Positions 48,685 through 59,599 of a stretch of DNA of 64,000 nt are shown in pieces. Origin of the DNA: Ottowia testudinis (GTDB taxonomy: Bacteria; Pseudomonadota; Gammaproteobacteria; Burkholderiales; Burkholderiaceae_C); the NCBI RefSeq assembly GCF_017498525.1, contig NZ_CP071796.1:2976001-3040000 (forward strand), written 5' to 3'. The translations under genes and the position numbers were made by a program. The notes below the pieces were generated by a model, which did no database searches, was not told where the DNA came from, and saw only the letters and a program-made list of their open reading frames with translations. Each line of letters opens with the position of its first letter. Position 1 is the stretch's first letter.

Positions 48685-49539
48685 GTGACTTCAGCCGACC
48701 CATCGCCGCAAGCCTACGTGCAGCAAAAAGCCGCCGCCTCGGGCAGCAGCTTTTATTACGCCTTTTTGTTTTTGCCTCCGCCGCGTCGCGCCGCCATCAC
48801 GGCGTTCTACGCCTTCTGCCGCGAGGTGGACGACGTGGTGGACGAAGTCAGTGACCCCGGCGTGGCCGCCACCAAACTGGCTTGGTGGCAATCTGAAGTA
48901 GGCCGCGCCTACGCCGGCCAGCCGACGCACCCGGTGATGCAGGCGCTGATGCCGCACGCGGCCGAATTCGGCATCGAGGCGCGCCACCTGCTGGACATCA
49001 TTGCCGGCTGCCAAATGGACTTGTCGCAGACGCGCTACCTGGACTTTGCCGCGCTTGAAAAATACTGCCACCTGGTCGCCGGCGTGGTGGGAGAGGTATC
49101 GGCACGTATCTTCGGTCAAAACGACCCTAAAACTACTGAATATGCGCACAAACTGGGGCTGGCGTTCCAGCTCACCAACATCACCCGCGACGTGGGCGAA
49201 GACGCGCGGCGCGGCCGCATCTACCTGCCGCTGGACGAGTTGCAACGCTTCGACGTCAAGGCGCACGAGATTCTGAAAGGTACTTATTCAGAACGCTTCG
49301 AGCGGCTGATGCAGTTCCAGGCCGATCGTGCGCACCGCCTGTACGACGAGGCGCTGGCCGCGCTGCCCACCGCCGATCGCCGCAGCCAGAAGCCGGGGCT
49401 GATGATGACCAGCATCTACCGCACGCTGCTGCGCGAGATCGAGCGCGACGGCTTTCACGTGCTGAACCAGCGCATCGCCCTGACGCCGCTGCGCAAGCTG
49501 TGGCTGGCGTGGAAGATGCAGGCGCTGGGGAGGTTTTGA
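48685..49539 (+). CDS. hpnD: Presqualene diphosphate synthase HpnD
   Basis: 284 residues if it starts at the GTG at 48685 (TSADPSPQAYVQQKAAASGS); an in-frame ATG at 48646 with AAGG upstream would add 13 residues. Trans-isoprenyl synthase fold with YAFCREVDDVVDEVSDP and NITRDVGEDARRGRIYLP as the two Asp-rich motifs. It joins two farnesyl diphosphates to presqualene diphosphate, first step of the HpnC/D/E squalene pathway. A copy of the second repeat family starts three bases after its stop, and hpnE follows about 220 bases later. Confidence 0.95.
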   Translation: MTSADPSPQAYVQQKAAASGSSFYYAFLFLPPPRRAAITAFYAFCREVDDVVDEVSDPGVAATKLAWWQSEVGRAYAGQPTHPVMQALMPHAAEFGIEARHLLDIIAGCQMDLSQTRYLDFAALEKYCHLVAGVVGEVSARIFGQNDPKTTEYAHKLGLAFQLTNITRDVGEDARRGRIYLPLDELQRFDVKAHEILKGTYSERFERLMQFQADRAHRLYDEALAALPTADRRSQKPGLMMTSIYRTLLREIERDGFHVLNQRIALTPLRKLWLAWKMQALGRF

Positions 49540-49542
49540 CAT

Positions 49543-49650
49543 CCCCCCTGAGTCGCCTGCGGCGCCTTCCCCCCAGGGGGACAACGCTGGCGCTCGGGAA
49601 GACCCCGAACGCGGCGTTCCCGAATGGCCTGCTCCGCGGCCATTTGAAAG
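49543..49650 (+). repeat. Second repeat family, copy B, directly after hpnD
   Basis: It begins CCCCCCTGAGTCGCCTGC, continues GGGGGACAACGCTGGCG and ends at TGGCCTGCTCCGCGGCC followed by ATTTGA: the same block order as the copy after clpP. Confidence 0.75.
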
Positions 49651-49698
49651 GGCTTGCTGCGCAGCCCTTGGCGATCTGCAAGGCCTCAAGCTCGGCAC

Positions 49699-49752
49699 TC
49701 TTATTTTCATAGCTGTTCGCGCTTGCCAGGCAAGCGCCAGAGGCCGATTATT
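49699..49752 (+). repeat. Dispersed intergenic repeat upstream of hpnE
   Basis: TTATTTTCATAGCTGTTCGC, then GCTTGCCAGGCAAGCGCC and AGAGGCCGATTATT. It ends about 10 bases before the hpnE ATG. Confidence 0.85.
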
Positions 49753-49761
49753 CTTGAAACC

Positions 49762-51087
49762 ATGAACGCCGCCCCTTCGCTTCGCATCGCCATCATCGGC
49801 GCCGGCTGGGCCGGCATGGCGGCGGCGGTGCGCGCCACCGAGCTGGGGCACGCCGTCACCGTATTCGAGGCCGCGCGCACGCTGGGCGGCCGGGCGCGCG
49901 GCGTGCCGCTGACACTGCCGGATGGGCGCGAGGTGATGGTCGACAACGGCCAGCACATCCTGATCGGTGCGTACGCCGAATGCCTGCGGCTGATGCAAAC
50001 CGTGGATGTCGATCCGCGCAGCGCGCTGCTGCGTCTGCCGCTGGCGCTGCGCTACCCCGACGGCAGCGGCATCGCCCTGCCCGACTGGCCGGCGCCGCTG
50101 GATGCGGTGGCCGGCATTCTGGGCGCGCGCGGCTGGTCGTGGCGCGACAAGCGCGCGCTGATCGGCGCTGCGCTGGCCTGGCGGCGTGCCGGCTTTCAGT
50201 GCGACGCCCAGCTCAGCGTGGCCGCGCTGTGCGCCGGCCTGCCACAGCGGCTGCGGGACGAATTCATCGAGCCGCTGTGCGTGTCGGCCCTCAACACGCC
50301 AATGCCCGACGCCAGCGCGCAGGTCTTTCTGCGCGTGCTGCAGGATGCGCTGTTTGCCGCACGCGGCGGCTCCAACCTGCTGCTGCCGCGGGTCGATTTG
50401 AGCGCGCTGTTTCCGCAAGCGGCGGCGCGCTGGGTGGCGGCGCGCGGTGGCCGCGTGCGGGTGGGTCAGCGCGTCGAATCGCTGACCTGGCAAGCACCGG
50501 CGTGGCAGGTGAATGGCGCGGCCTTCGACCGCATGCTGCTCGCCACTTCAGCATCGAATGCGGTGCAAACCGCCGTCCAGACAGCGCAAGAAGCTCCTAC
50601 AAACATAGCAGAACAGCTGCACGCCTGGGCCCACGGTGCGGCGGTGCTGCAGCACCGGGCGATCACCACGGTCTATGCGCAGGCCGAGCCAAGCAAAAAC
50701 CAAACGCTGCTGCGTGCGCCGATGCTGGCGCTGCGCAGCGGGCCGGGCACGCCGGCGCAGTTCGTGTTCGAGCGCGATGCGATCGCCCCGCCTGCGCAGC
50801 CCACGCGCCTGCTTGCATTCGTCGTCAGCGACAGCGCGGGCGAGCGCGGCGCCCTCGAAGCGGCCATCGCGCATCAAGCGCAAGCGCACCTGAGCCTGCG
50901 CGTGACGCCGCTGCTCACCGTGACGGAAAAGCGCGCCACTTTCGCCTGCACGCCCGCGCTGGCGCGCCCGCCGATGCAGGTGGCGCCGGGGCTGCTGGCC
51001 TGCGGCGATTACATCGAGGGGCCCTATCCCGCCACGCTGGAAGGCGCGGTGCGCAGCGGCCTGCGGGCAGCCGAGGCGCTCCGCTAG
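49762..51087 (+). CDS. hpnE: Hydroxysqualene dehydroxylase HpnE
   Basis: 441 residues from the ATG at 49762. FAD-dependent amine oxidase/desaturase family: N-terminal dinucleotide-binding fold LRIAIIGAGWAGMAAAV, then RTLGGRARG and, near the C-terminus, GLLACGDYIEGPYPATLEGA. It reduces hydroxysqualene to squalene, completing the HpnC/D/E route. The cyclase Shc that would make hopanoids is not in the window. A tRNA-Gly gene follows 20 bases later. Confidence 0.95.
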   Translation: MNAAPSLRIAIIGAGWAGMAAAVRATELGHAVTVFEAARTLGGRARGVPLTLPDGREVMVDNGQHILIGAYAECLRLMQTVDVDPRSALLRLPLALRYPDGSGIALPDWPAPLDAVAGILGARGWSWRDKRALIGAALAWRRAGFQCDAQLSVAALCAGLPQRLRDEFIEPLCVSALNTPMPDASAQVFLRVLQDALFAARGGSNLLLPRVDLSALFPQAAARWVAARGGRVRVGQRVESLTWQAPAWQVNGAAFDRMLLATSASNAVQTAVQTAQEAPTNIAEQLHAWAHGAAVLQHRAITTVYAQAEPSKNQTLLRAPMLALRSGPGTPAQFVFERDAIAPPAQPTRLLAFVVSDSAGERGALEAAIAHQAQAHLSLRVTPLLTVTEKRATFACTPALARPPMQVAPGLLACGDYIEGPYPATLEGAVRSGLRAAEALR

Positions 51088-51107
51088 AATCCTGGACTTC
51101 ACCATTG

Positions 51108-51181
51108 GCGGGTGTAGTTCAATGGTAGAACGGCAGCTTCCCAAGCTTCATACGAGGGTTCGATTCCCTTCACCCGCTCCA
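51108..51181 (+). tRNA. tRNA-Gly (anticodon CCC)
   Basis: Acceptor GCGGGTG pairs with CACCCGC, loop TTCCCAA, T-loop GTTCGAT, encoded CCA. The anticodon stem has one mismatch. Confidence 0.95.
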
Positions 51182-51222
51182 CACGCTTTCGCGCCAGCAC
51201 ACGCATCCGATCGGAGCATTCC

Positions 51223-52173
51223 GTGTTGTTGAAACTGCTGGCGCGCGCCGCGCTCATCGCGTGGCCGATCATCGCGGGGCTGCTGGCGCCATCGGCTTGG
51301 GCGCGAGACTGCCTGCCCGAGTTCAAACTCCCGGCCGCCGGACAGATTCAAGCGGCCGCGCGCGCCGCCGAGGATCGGGGCTTTTTGTGGTCCATCGAGC
51401 GTGATGGCCGCACGTCTTACCTGTACGGCACGCTTCACGTCGGCAAGCTGGCCTGGCTGCCGGGTCCGCGAACGCGCCAAGCGCTGCAGGCGAGCCAGGT
51501 GCTGGCATTGGAGTTGGACCTGACCGATGACACCACGCTGAAGGACGCCAGCCAAAGCGCCAAGCGCAGCTCATCGACCGCCGCGCCACCCCCGTTGTTG
51601 GCGCGCATGCAGCGGATGGCCGAGGACGAATGCCTGCGCTGGTCCGATCTTGAACCGCTGCAGCCGGCTTTGCAGGTGGCAACCTTGATGCTGGCGGCCG
51701 CGCGGCACGATGGGTTGGAGGTCGCCTATGCCAGCGAACTCGTCCTGGGCGGCATGGCACGCCAGTCGGCCATGCCCGTGCACGCGCTCGAAACCGTGAC
51801 AGAGCAGTTCAACGCGCTGGCGCCCCCCGACGCCGCGGGCTCCGCCCGCCAGCTGGAACGTGATTTGAACGATCTGCAAAGCGGCCGCGCCCTGACCGTT
51901 TTGCGCCGTCTGGTCGAGGCGTGGGCGCAAAGCGATGTCGCCACGCTGCAAAGCTACGAGCAGTGGTGCGGCTGCACCGATACCGAAGACGATCGCGCGC
52001 TGACCAGGCGCCTGCTGGATGAGCGCAACCCGCGGCTGGCCGAGCGCATCGACGCGCTGCACACGGGTGGCCAAAGGGTGTTTGCGGCCGTCGGCGCGTT
52101 GCACCTCATCGGCGATCAAGGGCTGCCAGCGTTGCTGGCCCGACACGGTTACAAGGTTCGCGCGCTGTTCTGA
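51223..52173 (+). CDS. TraB/GumN family protein
   Basis: 316 residues from a GTG at 51223 with GGAG six bases upstream. The signal peptide ends near PSAWA. It carries the family motifs SYLYGTLHVGKLAW and AAVGALHLIGDQGLPALL plus RRLLDERNPRLAERI, the paired GxxH and Arg features of the TraB/PrgY/GumN superfamily. These proteins are related to metalloproteases, but their role in most bacteria is unknown. Expected in the periplasm. Confidence 0.92.
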   Translation: MLLKLLARAALIAWPIIAGLLAPSAWARDCLPEFKLPAAGQIQAAARAAEDRGFLWSIERDGRTSYLYGTLHVGKLAWLPGPRTRQALQASQVLALELDLTDDTTLKDASQSAKRSSSTAAPPPLLARMQRMAEDECLRWSDLEPLQPALQVATLMLAAARHDGLEVAYASELVLGGMARQSAMPVHALETVTEQFNALAPPDAAGSARQLERDLNDLQSGRALTVLRRLVEAWAQSDVATLQSYEQWCGCTDTEDDRALTRRLLDERNPRLAERIDALHTGGQRVFAAVGALHLIGDQGLPALLARHGYKVRALF

Positions 52174-52237
52174 CGCCGGGCCTCGCCAAGGCCGTTGGTG
52201 CAACAACCGCACGACCGAGTGCGCGCCTGCCGGCGAC

Positions 52238-53224
52238 TCACGCGTTCACATCCACCACCACCCGCCCACGCACTTGGCCGTCCAGCAGGCGCGCCGCCAC
52301 GGCGGGCGCGTCGGCCAGGCCGACGGTTAGGGTGTTGCGCGCCAGCAGATCGGGCGGCATCTCGCGCGCCAAGCGGTCCCACGCCTTGGCGCGGCGGGCA
52401 TACGGCGCCATCACGCTGTCGATGCCCGCCAGGGTGACGCCGCGCAGGATGAAAGGCGCCACCGTGCCGGGGAAATCCATGCCCTGCGCCAGCCCACAGG
52501 CCGCCACCACGCCGCCGTACCGCAAGCTGGCGCAGACGTTGACCAGTGTGTGGCTGCCCACGCTGTCGATGGCGGCGGCCCAGCGCTCTTTTTGCAGCGG
52601 TTTGCCGGGCGCATTCAGCGTTGACCGGTCGATCACCTCGCTGGCGCCCAGCGCCTTCAGGTGCTCGGCCTCGTGCGGGCGGCCGGTGGCGGCGTGCACG
52701 GTAAAGCCCAAGCGCGACAGCAGCGCGATGGCGATCGAGCCGACGCCGCCGTTGGCGCCGGTCACCAACACCGGGCCGTGGTCGATGGCCACGCCGTTTT
52801 GCTGCAGCGCCATCACGCACAGCATGGCGGTGTAGCCGGCGGTGCCGATGGCCATGGCGTGGCTGGGCGTCATGCCGCCGGGCAGCGGCAGCAGCCAGCC
52901 GGCCTTCACGCGCGCTTTTTGCGCCAGGCCGCCCCAGTGCGATTCGCCCACGCCCCAGCCGTTGATCAGCACCGGATCGCCCGGGCGATAACGCCGGTCG
53001 CTGGATTCGACCACCATGCCGGCGAAGTCGATGCCAGGCACCATGGGGTAATGGCGCACCACCGGCGCCCGGCCCGTGATGGCCAGAGCGTCCTTGTAGT
53101 TGAGCGTGGAGCACGCCACCTGCACAAGTACATCCCCGGCAGGCAATTGGCCGTCCTCGAGTCCGGTGACGGCGGCGTGGGGCGCGCCGCCCTCGGTCTG
53201 GGTCAGCAGCAGGGCCTTGAACAT
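52238..53224 (-). CDS. acuI: Acrylyl-CoA reductase/quinone oxidoreductase (YhdH/AcuI-like)
   Basis: 328 residues from the ATG at 53224 (MFKALLLTQTEGGAPHAAV). Zinc-free medium-chain dehydrogenase of the YhdH/AcuI branch. The conserved NYKDALAITGRAPVVRHYP and PGIDFAGMVVES segments precede the NADPH-binding fold VLVTGANGGVGSIAIALLSR. AcuI reduces acrylyl-CoA to propionyl-CoA and removes toxic acryloyl-CoA; the exact substrate here cannot be settled. Single gene, divergent from the glycosylase gene. Confidence 0.9.
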   Translation of the reverse strand: MFKALLLTQTEGGAPHAAVTGLEDGQLPAGDVLVQVACSTLNYKDALAITGRAPVVRHYPMVPGIDFAGMVVESSDRRYRPGDPVLINGWGVGESHWGGLAQKARVKAGWLLPLPGGMTPSHAMAIGTAGYTAMLCVMALQQNGVAIDHGPVLVTGANGGVGSIAIALLSRLGFTVHAATGRPHEAEHLKALGASEVIDRSTLNAPGKPLQKERWAAAIDSVGSHTLVNVCASLRYGGVVAACGLAQGMDFPGTVAPFILRGVTLAGIDSVMAPYARRAKAWDRLAREMPPDLLARNTLTVGLADAPAVAARLLDGQVRGRVVVDVNA

Positions 53225-53302
53225 GGCGGAGTCCTTTGCAGATCGGGGTCTTGTGGCGGGCACTATAAGCCGCCGTGCGCGCCGGCATAGACTTGGCCAG
53301 CC

Positions 53303-53890
53303 ATGCCCCGCCCCTTGAGTCCATCGGATTTCGCCGCCGACGCCGCCGACGTCGCGCGCCACCTGATAGGCACCACGCTGCTGGTCGATGGCGTGGGCGG
53401 CGTGATCGTCGAGACCGAGGCCTACGACCAGAGCGAGCCGGCCTCGCACACGCACCGCGGCCCCACGCCGCGCAATGCCGCCATGTTCGGCCCGCCCGGC
53501 CACGTCTACGTGTACCTGAACTACGGCATCCACTGGTGCCTGAACTTCGTCTGCCGCGAGCGCGGCCACGGCGCGGGCGTGCTGATCCGCGCGCTGCAGC
53601 CCACGCACGGGCTCGACACGATGCGCGCTCGCCGCGGCATGGACGACGAGCGTCTGCTGTGCGCCGGCCCCGGACGGCTGGGACAGGCGCTGGGCATCAC
53701 GGCGGCGCATTACGGCCTGCCGCTGGATGCCGCGCCCTTTGCCTTGCTGGCGGCGCCGGCCGGCGCGCCGCCCGCGCGGGTGCTGACCGGCCCGCGCATC
53801 GGCATTCGCCGCGCGGTGGACGTGCCATGGCGCTTTGGTCTGGCCGATTCGCGGCACCTGAGCCGCGGCTTTGCGCCGCCGCGCGCGTAG
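53303..53890 (+). CDS. 3-methyladenine DNA glycosylase (AAG/MPG family)
   Basis: 195 residues. The alkyladenine glycosylase fold is recognised by [20 protein letters not shown] (catalytic Glu), [20 protein letters not shown] and [13 protein letters not shown], then [15 protein letters not shown]. It removes alkylated purines as the first step of base excision repair. ATG at 53303. Length is normal for the bacterial family. Confidence 0.95.
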   Translation: MPRPLSPSDFAADAADVARHLIGTTLLVDGVGGVIVETEAYDQSEPASHTHRGPTPRNAAMFGPPGHVYVYLNYGIHWCLNFVCRERGHGAGVLIRALQPTHGLDTMRARRGMDDERLLCAGPGRLGQALGITAAHYGLPLDAAPFALLAAPAGAPPARVLTGPRIGIRRAVDVPWRFGLADSRHLSRGFAPPRA

Positions 53891-53989
53891 GCGCACGCCG
53901 ACAGCGGATCGCGGCGGCGGGCCGATGCGCGGCGCGGTTGCCGCGGGCCACAATGGCCGTCCGGCCGATGGCCCTTTTTTGGATCAGCC

Positions 53990-54385
53990 ATGAACTTCAC
54001 GACCCGCCCTTGGCTCGCCGCTACCGTATTCGGCACCGCCTTGTTGAACGCCGCTTGCAGCAGCGGGCCGCTGGCCCAGGGTGACGGCCCCGCGCGGCAT
54101 TTTCAGTATCTCTCGCCCGACAACCAAGTGGTGGCGGAATACTCGACCTCCGACGCCGCCACCTGCCAGCAGCACTTGTCGAACATGAACCGCATCAACC
54201 GGCACGGCAGCGAGGCCACGCGCTGCGGCACCGCCTCGGCAGCCGCTCGGCTGCCCGTCACCGCCCAGGCGCGCGATGCCCGCGCCAACATCGACTACGC
54301 CTTCCGCTTCAACAGCATGGACCAGTGCAAGCGCTTGATGGGGGCGATCGCCGAAAGCGCCACGGTGACGCGCGGCTGCCAATAA
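53990..54385 (+). CDS. Small probable lipoprotein
   Basis: 131 residues. N-terminal signal ([19 protein letters not shown]) with a plausible but not ideal lipobox NAAC, followed by a secreted domain with several Cys ([34 protein letters not shown]) that may form disulfides. No family recognised. It stands alone between the glycosylase gene and a dispersed repeat. Confidence 0.75.
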   Translation: MNFTTRPWLAATVFGTALLNAACSSGPLAQGDGPARHFQYLSPDNQVVAEYSTSDAATCQQHLSNMNRINRHGSEATRCGTASAAARLPVTAQARDARANIDYAFRFNSMDQCKRLMGAIAESATVTRGCQ

Positions 54386-54419
54386 GGCGGCGCCGTGTCC
54401 TTGCACCTTTTTTACAGAA

Positions 54420-54473
54420 AAAAAGCCCGCAGCGCTTATGCAGCAAGCGCAGCCAGCTATTGATTCAATAGTC
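54420..54473 (-). repeat. Dispersed intergenic repeat
   Basis: Read on the minus strand: TATTGAATCAATAGCTGGCT, then GCGCTTGCTGCATAAGCGCT. It follows the lipoprotein gene. Confidence 0.8.
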
Positions 54474-54555
54474 TGCCACGGACGATCGTCCTACATGCGG
54501 GTGGCGGCCCGCGGTGCACAATGCGTCGCAACCGCGGAACCGCCGCTCAGGAGCC

Positions 54556-54837
54556 ATGCACACCATGACCGACCCCAAAGCCCAGGGCTTTACCCCCGGC
54601 CTCGACGGCCTTCAGCTGGGCGGCAACGCCCGTGGCCGCGTGATGTCGCTGATCGAATTTCGGGCCGGCGACGGCCCGATGATCCAAATCCATCCGGACT
54701 ACCAGCTCCAGCTTGAGCGCGCACCGCAAAGCGTCGTGGTCAGCTGGCAAGAGGACGGCCAACCGATGAACGCCGCCATCCCGGTGGTCGAGTTCGACCA
54801 GTTCGTTCAGGCCGGACAGATCGTCGTCGAGCGCTGA
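54556..54837 (+). CDS. Small conserved hypothetical protein
   Basis: 93 residues from the ATG at 54556; a second ATG three codons later has better spacing (11 bases) from AGGAG. Predicted small beta-rich protein with RGRVMSLIEFRAGDGPMIQI, LERAPQSVVVSWQEDGQP and VVEFDQFVQAGQIVVE. It starts a probable two-gene operon with the ABC exporter 10 bases downstream. No family recognised. Confidence 0.7.
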   Translation: MHTMTDPKAQGFTPGLDGLQLGGNARGRVMSLIEFRAGDGPMIQIHPDYQLQLERAPQSVVVSWQEDGQPMNAAIPVVEFDQFVQAGQIVVER

Positions 54838-54847
54838 GACTAGCATC

Positions 54848-56695
<1,848 letters not shown>

Positions 56696-56729
56696 GCGAT
56701 GGGCCTGTGCATGCGCATCGCACCGGGAT

Positions 56730-56790
56730 TGCTATATTAAAAGTAGCTGCTTGCGCTTGATGGACAAGCGCTGGCGGCCGATTTGGCCTG
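56730..56790 (+). repeat. Dispersed intergenic repeat between the ABC gene and ribD
   Basis: GCTATATTAAAAGTAGCTGC, then TTGCGCTTGATGGACAAGCG and CTGGCGGCC. A near-consensus copy. Confidence 0.8.
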
Positions 56791-56882
56791 AAGCTCTGCC
56801 GCGCCCGGGCAGACCGAACGGGCGGCGCACCGGGCCACCGCCCGTGCACTGCTTATAGTCATGGCTCACCCCACCCGCCGCC

Positions 56883-57998
56883 ATGGATTTCACCCACCCC
56901 GACACCTGGATGCGCCGCGCGCTGGCGCTGGCCGAACAAGCACGCCCGATCAGTCCGCCCAATCCCGCGGTCGGCTGCGTGCTGGTCAGCCCCTCGGGCG
57001 AGTTGGTCGGCGAAGGGCACACGCAAGCCGTCGGCCAGGCCCATGCCGAGGTGATGGCGCTGCGCGACGCCGCCGCGCGCGGCCACGCCACGGCCGGCAC
57101 CACCGCCTATGTCACGCTGGAACCCTGCGCCCACCAGGGGCGCACCGGCCCCTGCTGCGACGCGCTGGTGGCGGCCGGCGTGACCAAGGTGGTGGCGTCG
57201 CTGCAAGACCCCAATCCGCGCGTGGCCGGACAAGGCTTTGCCCGCCTGCGTGCGGCCGGTGTGGAGGTGGTGGTAGGCCCAGGCGCCGCGGCGGCGCGCG
57301 AATTGAACATCGGTTTTTTCAGCCGCATGGTGCGCGGCGTGCCGTGGGTGCGGCTGAAGGCCGCCGCTTCGCTCGACGGCCGCACCGCGCTGCCCAACGG
57401 CGTCAGCCAGTGGATCACCAGCGAAGCCGCACGCGCGGATGGCCAAGTCTGGCGCGCGCGCGCGGACGTGGTGCTGACCGGCATCGGCACGGTGCTGCAG
57501 GATGATCCGATGATGAATGTGCGGCTGCCGGACGCCGCCCGGCAGCCCGCGCTGGTGATTGTCGACAGCCAACTGCAAACGCCGCCCGGCGCCCGCTTGT
57601 GGGGCGTTGGTGGGCGCCGCGTGATCGTCTATACGGCGGTGGCCGACCCGGCGCGCCAGCAGGCGCTGCAAACGCTGGGCGCACGCGTTGTCCGTTGTGC
57701 CGATGAACGCGGCAAGGTCGACTTGGCAACCATGTTGAAGGACTTGGCGCGGCACGAGACCAACGAAGTCCATGTCGAAGCCGGACACAAGCTCAACGGC
57801 TCGCTGATGCGCGAATCACTGGTCGACGAGTTGCTGCTCTACCAGGCACCCAAATTGCTGGGCGATGGCGCGGGCATCGCCGCGCTGGGTTCTTTCAGCA
57901 CGCTCGACCAAGCGCCTGAATGGGTGTGGCGAGACATCCAACCGATCGGCCCCGACTTGCGCCTGCGCGCGGTGATGGCAGGACGCGACCACTTCTGA
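56883..57998 (+). CDS. ribD: Riboflavin biosynthesis bifunctional deaminase/reductase RibD
   Basis: 371 residues. The N-terminal deaminase domain has the zinc site HAEVMALRDAAARG and TLEPCAHQGRTGPCCDALVA. The C-terminal reductase domain starts near WVRLKAAASLDGRTALPNG and binds NADPH. Together they perform steps two and three of riboflavin synthesis from GTP. ATG at 56883. No FMN riboswitch is visible upstream, where the gap holds only a repeat. Confidence 0.97.
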   Translation: MDFTHPDTWMRRALALAEQARPISPPNPAVGCVLVSPSGELVGEGHTQAVGQAHAEVMALRDAAARGHATAGTTAYVTLEPCAHQGRTGPCCDALVAAGVTKVVASLQDPNPRVAGQGFARLRAAGVEVVVGPGAAAARELNIGFFSRMVRGVPWVRLKAAASLDGRTALPNGVSQWITSEAARADGQVWRARADVVLTGIGTVLQDDPMMNVRLPDAARQPALVIVDSQLQTPPGARLWGVGGRRVIVYTAVADPARQQALQTLGARVVRCADERGKVDLATMLKDLARHETNEVHVEAGHKLNGSLMRESLVDELLLYQAPKLLGDGAGIAALGSFSTLDQAPEWVWRDIQPIGPDLRLRAVMAGRDHF

Positions 57999-58022
57999 AA
58001 CCCGCCAGCCAACGACGAGCGC

Positions 58023-58373
58023 TTATTTTTCAGGTTTGGCCGCGGCCTTACCGTCAGCGGCGGCTTCGGGTTTGCCGCCCGTCTTGTCCTTCGGCGGCTT
58101 GGCGTCGGCCCCGGCGTCGGTTTGAGGCTTCAACACCGCCATCTGCAGCGACACGTCGAACAGCTTGGCCTTGCTGGCGTAGTGACGATCCAAGCGCCAT
58201 TCGTCGAGGATTTCGAGCGCCAGCTTGAAGCGCGCCAGGTCGAGCTTGTACAGATCGGAGATCGGAAAATCCGCCTCGGATTCCAGCGCCAGCACCAAGC
58301 GCGAGAGCGTCTTGGCGTGGGCGTCGTCAGGCTTGCGCTCAATGTACTTTCGAGCTTCTTTGATGGCACGCAT
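58023..58373 (-). CDS. Small conserved hypothetical protein
   Basis: 116 residues from the ATG at 58373 (MRAIKEARKYIERKPDDAHA); the frame is open to 58511 without a good start. Helical N-terminal part with ISDLYKLDLARFKLALEILD and WRLDRHYASKAKLFDVSL, followed by a Lys/Ala/Pro-rich flexible tail (about 85-116) that may bind nucleic acid. No family recognised. Convergent with ribD, stops about 25 bases apart. Confidence 0.7.
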   Translation of the reverse strand: MRAIKEARKYIERKPDDAHAKTLSRLVLALESEADFPISDLYKLDLARFKLALEILDEWRLDRHYASKAKLFDVSLQMAVLKPQTDAGADAKPPKDKTGGKPEAAADGKAAAKPEK

Positions 58374-58609
58374 GGGTGGAAATTTCCTATATCGAAGGCT
58401 GTGAAATCGGATCATCGGGCGACAAACGCCGAACGCCGACGAATACGCGGCGCCCATGGCCGCAGCAAACGACGGCTGGTGGCTGGCGGCGGCGGTAAGC
58501 CGTGACCGCATCCTTGTAACCGAACGCTAAAAATCGATCCTAGCCGATGACGGCGATGCCCGCTATCGCATCGTGTGACTGTCATGAAAATGACATGTGG
58601 CGGCGGTTC

Positions 58610-58686
58610 TGGCCTGCCCGGAGGGACTCGAACCCCCGACCTGCTGCTTAGAAGGCAGCTGCTCTATCCAGTTGAGCTACGGGCAG
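58610..58686 (-). tRNA. tRNA-Arg (anticodon TCT)
   Basis: Acceptor CTGCCCG/CGGGCAG, anticodon loop CTTCTAA within GCTGC/GCAGC, discriminator G, encoded CCA. Confidence 0.97.
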
Positions 58687-58698
58687 ACAAAAAAGCAC

Positions 58699-58722
58699 AA
58701 AGGCCCGGTTGCACGGGCCTTT
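58699..58722 (-). terminator. Hairpin between tRNA-Pro and tRNA-Arg
   Basis: AAAGGCCCG (58699-58707) and CGGGCCTTT (58714-58722) form a stem; on the minus strand a T-run follows after four bases. Similar in placing to the hairpin between tRNA-Gly and tRNA-Cys at 32838-32864. Confidence 0.55.
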
Positions 58723-58750
58723 GGATTGTGTCGGAAAACACGAAAAGAAA

Positions 58751-58827
58751 TGGTCGGAGCGGCGGGATTCGAACTCGCGACCCTCTGCTCCCAAAGCAGA
58801 TGCGCTACCAGGCTGCGCTACGCTCCG
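58751..58827 (-). tRNA. tRNA-Pro (anticodon TGG)
   Basis: Acceptor CGGAGCG, anticodon loop TTTGGGA within TCTGC/GCAGA, encoded CCA. It lies just downstream of the DUF1266 operon on the same strand. Confidence 0.97.
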
Positions 58828-58903
58828 ACGAAAAACGGAATTCTACCTTGCATTGGGCATGGCGCGTCATTGCAGGCCCGCTTTTCCTGCAAAGCGCCAG
58901 CTT

Positions 58904-59599
58904 TCAACGGCCAGCCACCTGCAAATCCAGCTTCCACGGCATGCCGCGCCAGGGGTGGACGCCTTCGCTCAACCATTGCGTCACCTGCTGCTCGGTGAAG
59001 GCGGTGCCCAGGTTGTCGGTGCGCGATTGGGCGATCCACTGGCGGCGCCCGCGCGCGGCGGCGCAGCCGTAGTCGTGCCAGCTGTCAAAGCACTCCTGCG
59101 CGCGCAGCGCATTCAGGCGCAGCAGGCGCCACTGCGTGGCTTCGTCGATCCAGCCCAGAAACAAGGCGCAGCGCAGGCTGAAGGCCACGCGCATGCAGGC
59201 AAAGGCCATGCCGTCGCGCCAGTCGTCGGTGGCGCGCAACTCGTTGATGTCCAGGCAGTACCAGCGCCGGGCCAGGTGTTGCTGCAACTCACGGCGCACC
59301 TGATCGTCGTTCAGGTGGCTGGGCAGGCCCAGTTGCAACAGCACCGACAGCCGCACGTGGCCCTTGAGTTCGTCGGTAAAGGTTTCGACTTCGCCAGCGT
59401 CAAAGCCACCGCTGATGCTGTGCACCGCCATTGGCCGCGCCAGGGCGATGGCCCAGTCGTTGGCGTCGCCCAACCGGTATTTCAGCTTGTCGAGCGCGTT
59501 CGATGTGCCACCCGCCACCCAGCGCCAGACCGTGCGCAGCAAGCGCCAGATCAGCCAGAACGTGAGGGCGCTGAAGGCCAGGCTGAAGACGGCGCTCAT
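58904..59599 (-). CDS. DUF1266-domain membrane-anchored protein
   Basis: 231 residues. The ATG at 59599 overlaps the stop of the PcfJ-like gene (ATGA), so the two are translationally coupled; the long frame extending to 60409 is a shadow of the PcfJ gene. An N-terminal membrane helix (SLAFSALTFWLIWRLLRTVW) is followed by a soluble domain with WDARRW-type features: CLDINELRATDDWRDGMAFA and LNALRAQECFDSWHDYGCAA. These fit the DUF1266 family. DUF1266 proteins in enterobacteria (YbeR, YbeU) lie beside Sel1-repeat proteins and the HscC chaperone system; their function is unknown. Last gene of a three-gene operon. Confidence 0.75.
   Translation of the reverse strand: MSAVFSLAFSALTFWLIWRLLRTVWRWVAGGTSNALDKLKYRLGDANDWAIALARPMAVHSISGGFDAGEVETFTDELKGHVRLSVLLQLGLPSHLNDDQVRRELQQHLARRWYCLDINELRATDDWRDGMAFACMRVAFSLRCALFLGWIDEATQWRLLRLNALRAQECFDSWHDYGCAAARGRRQWIAQSRTDNLGTAFTEQQVTQWLSEGVHPWRGMPWKLDLQVAGR

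Noticed and set aside
49126-49160. Repeat-like AAAACTACTGAATATGCG inside hpnD
   Set aside because: It encodes residues conserved in the family (DP-TT-YAHKLGLAFQ), so the similarity is chance.
50585-50625. Repeat-like CTACAAACATAGCAG inside hpnE
   Set aside because: Too short, with no second half of the repeat.
56696-56882. FMN riboswitch before ribD
   Set aside because: No conserved RFN-type helices seen; the gap holds a dispersed repeat.
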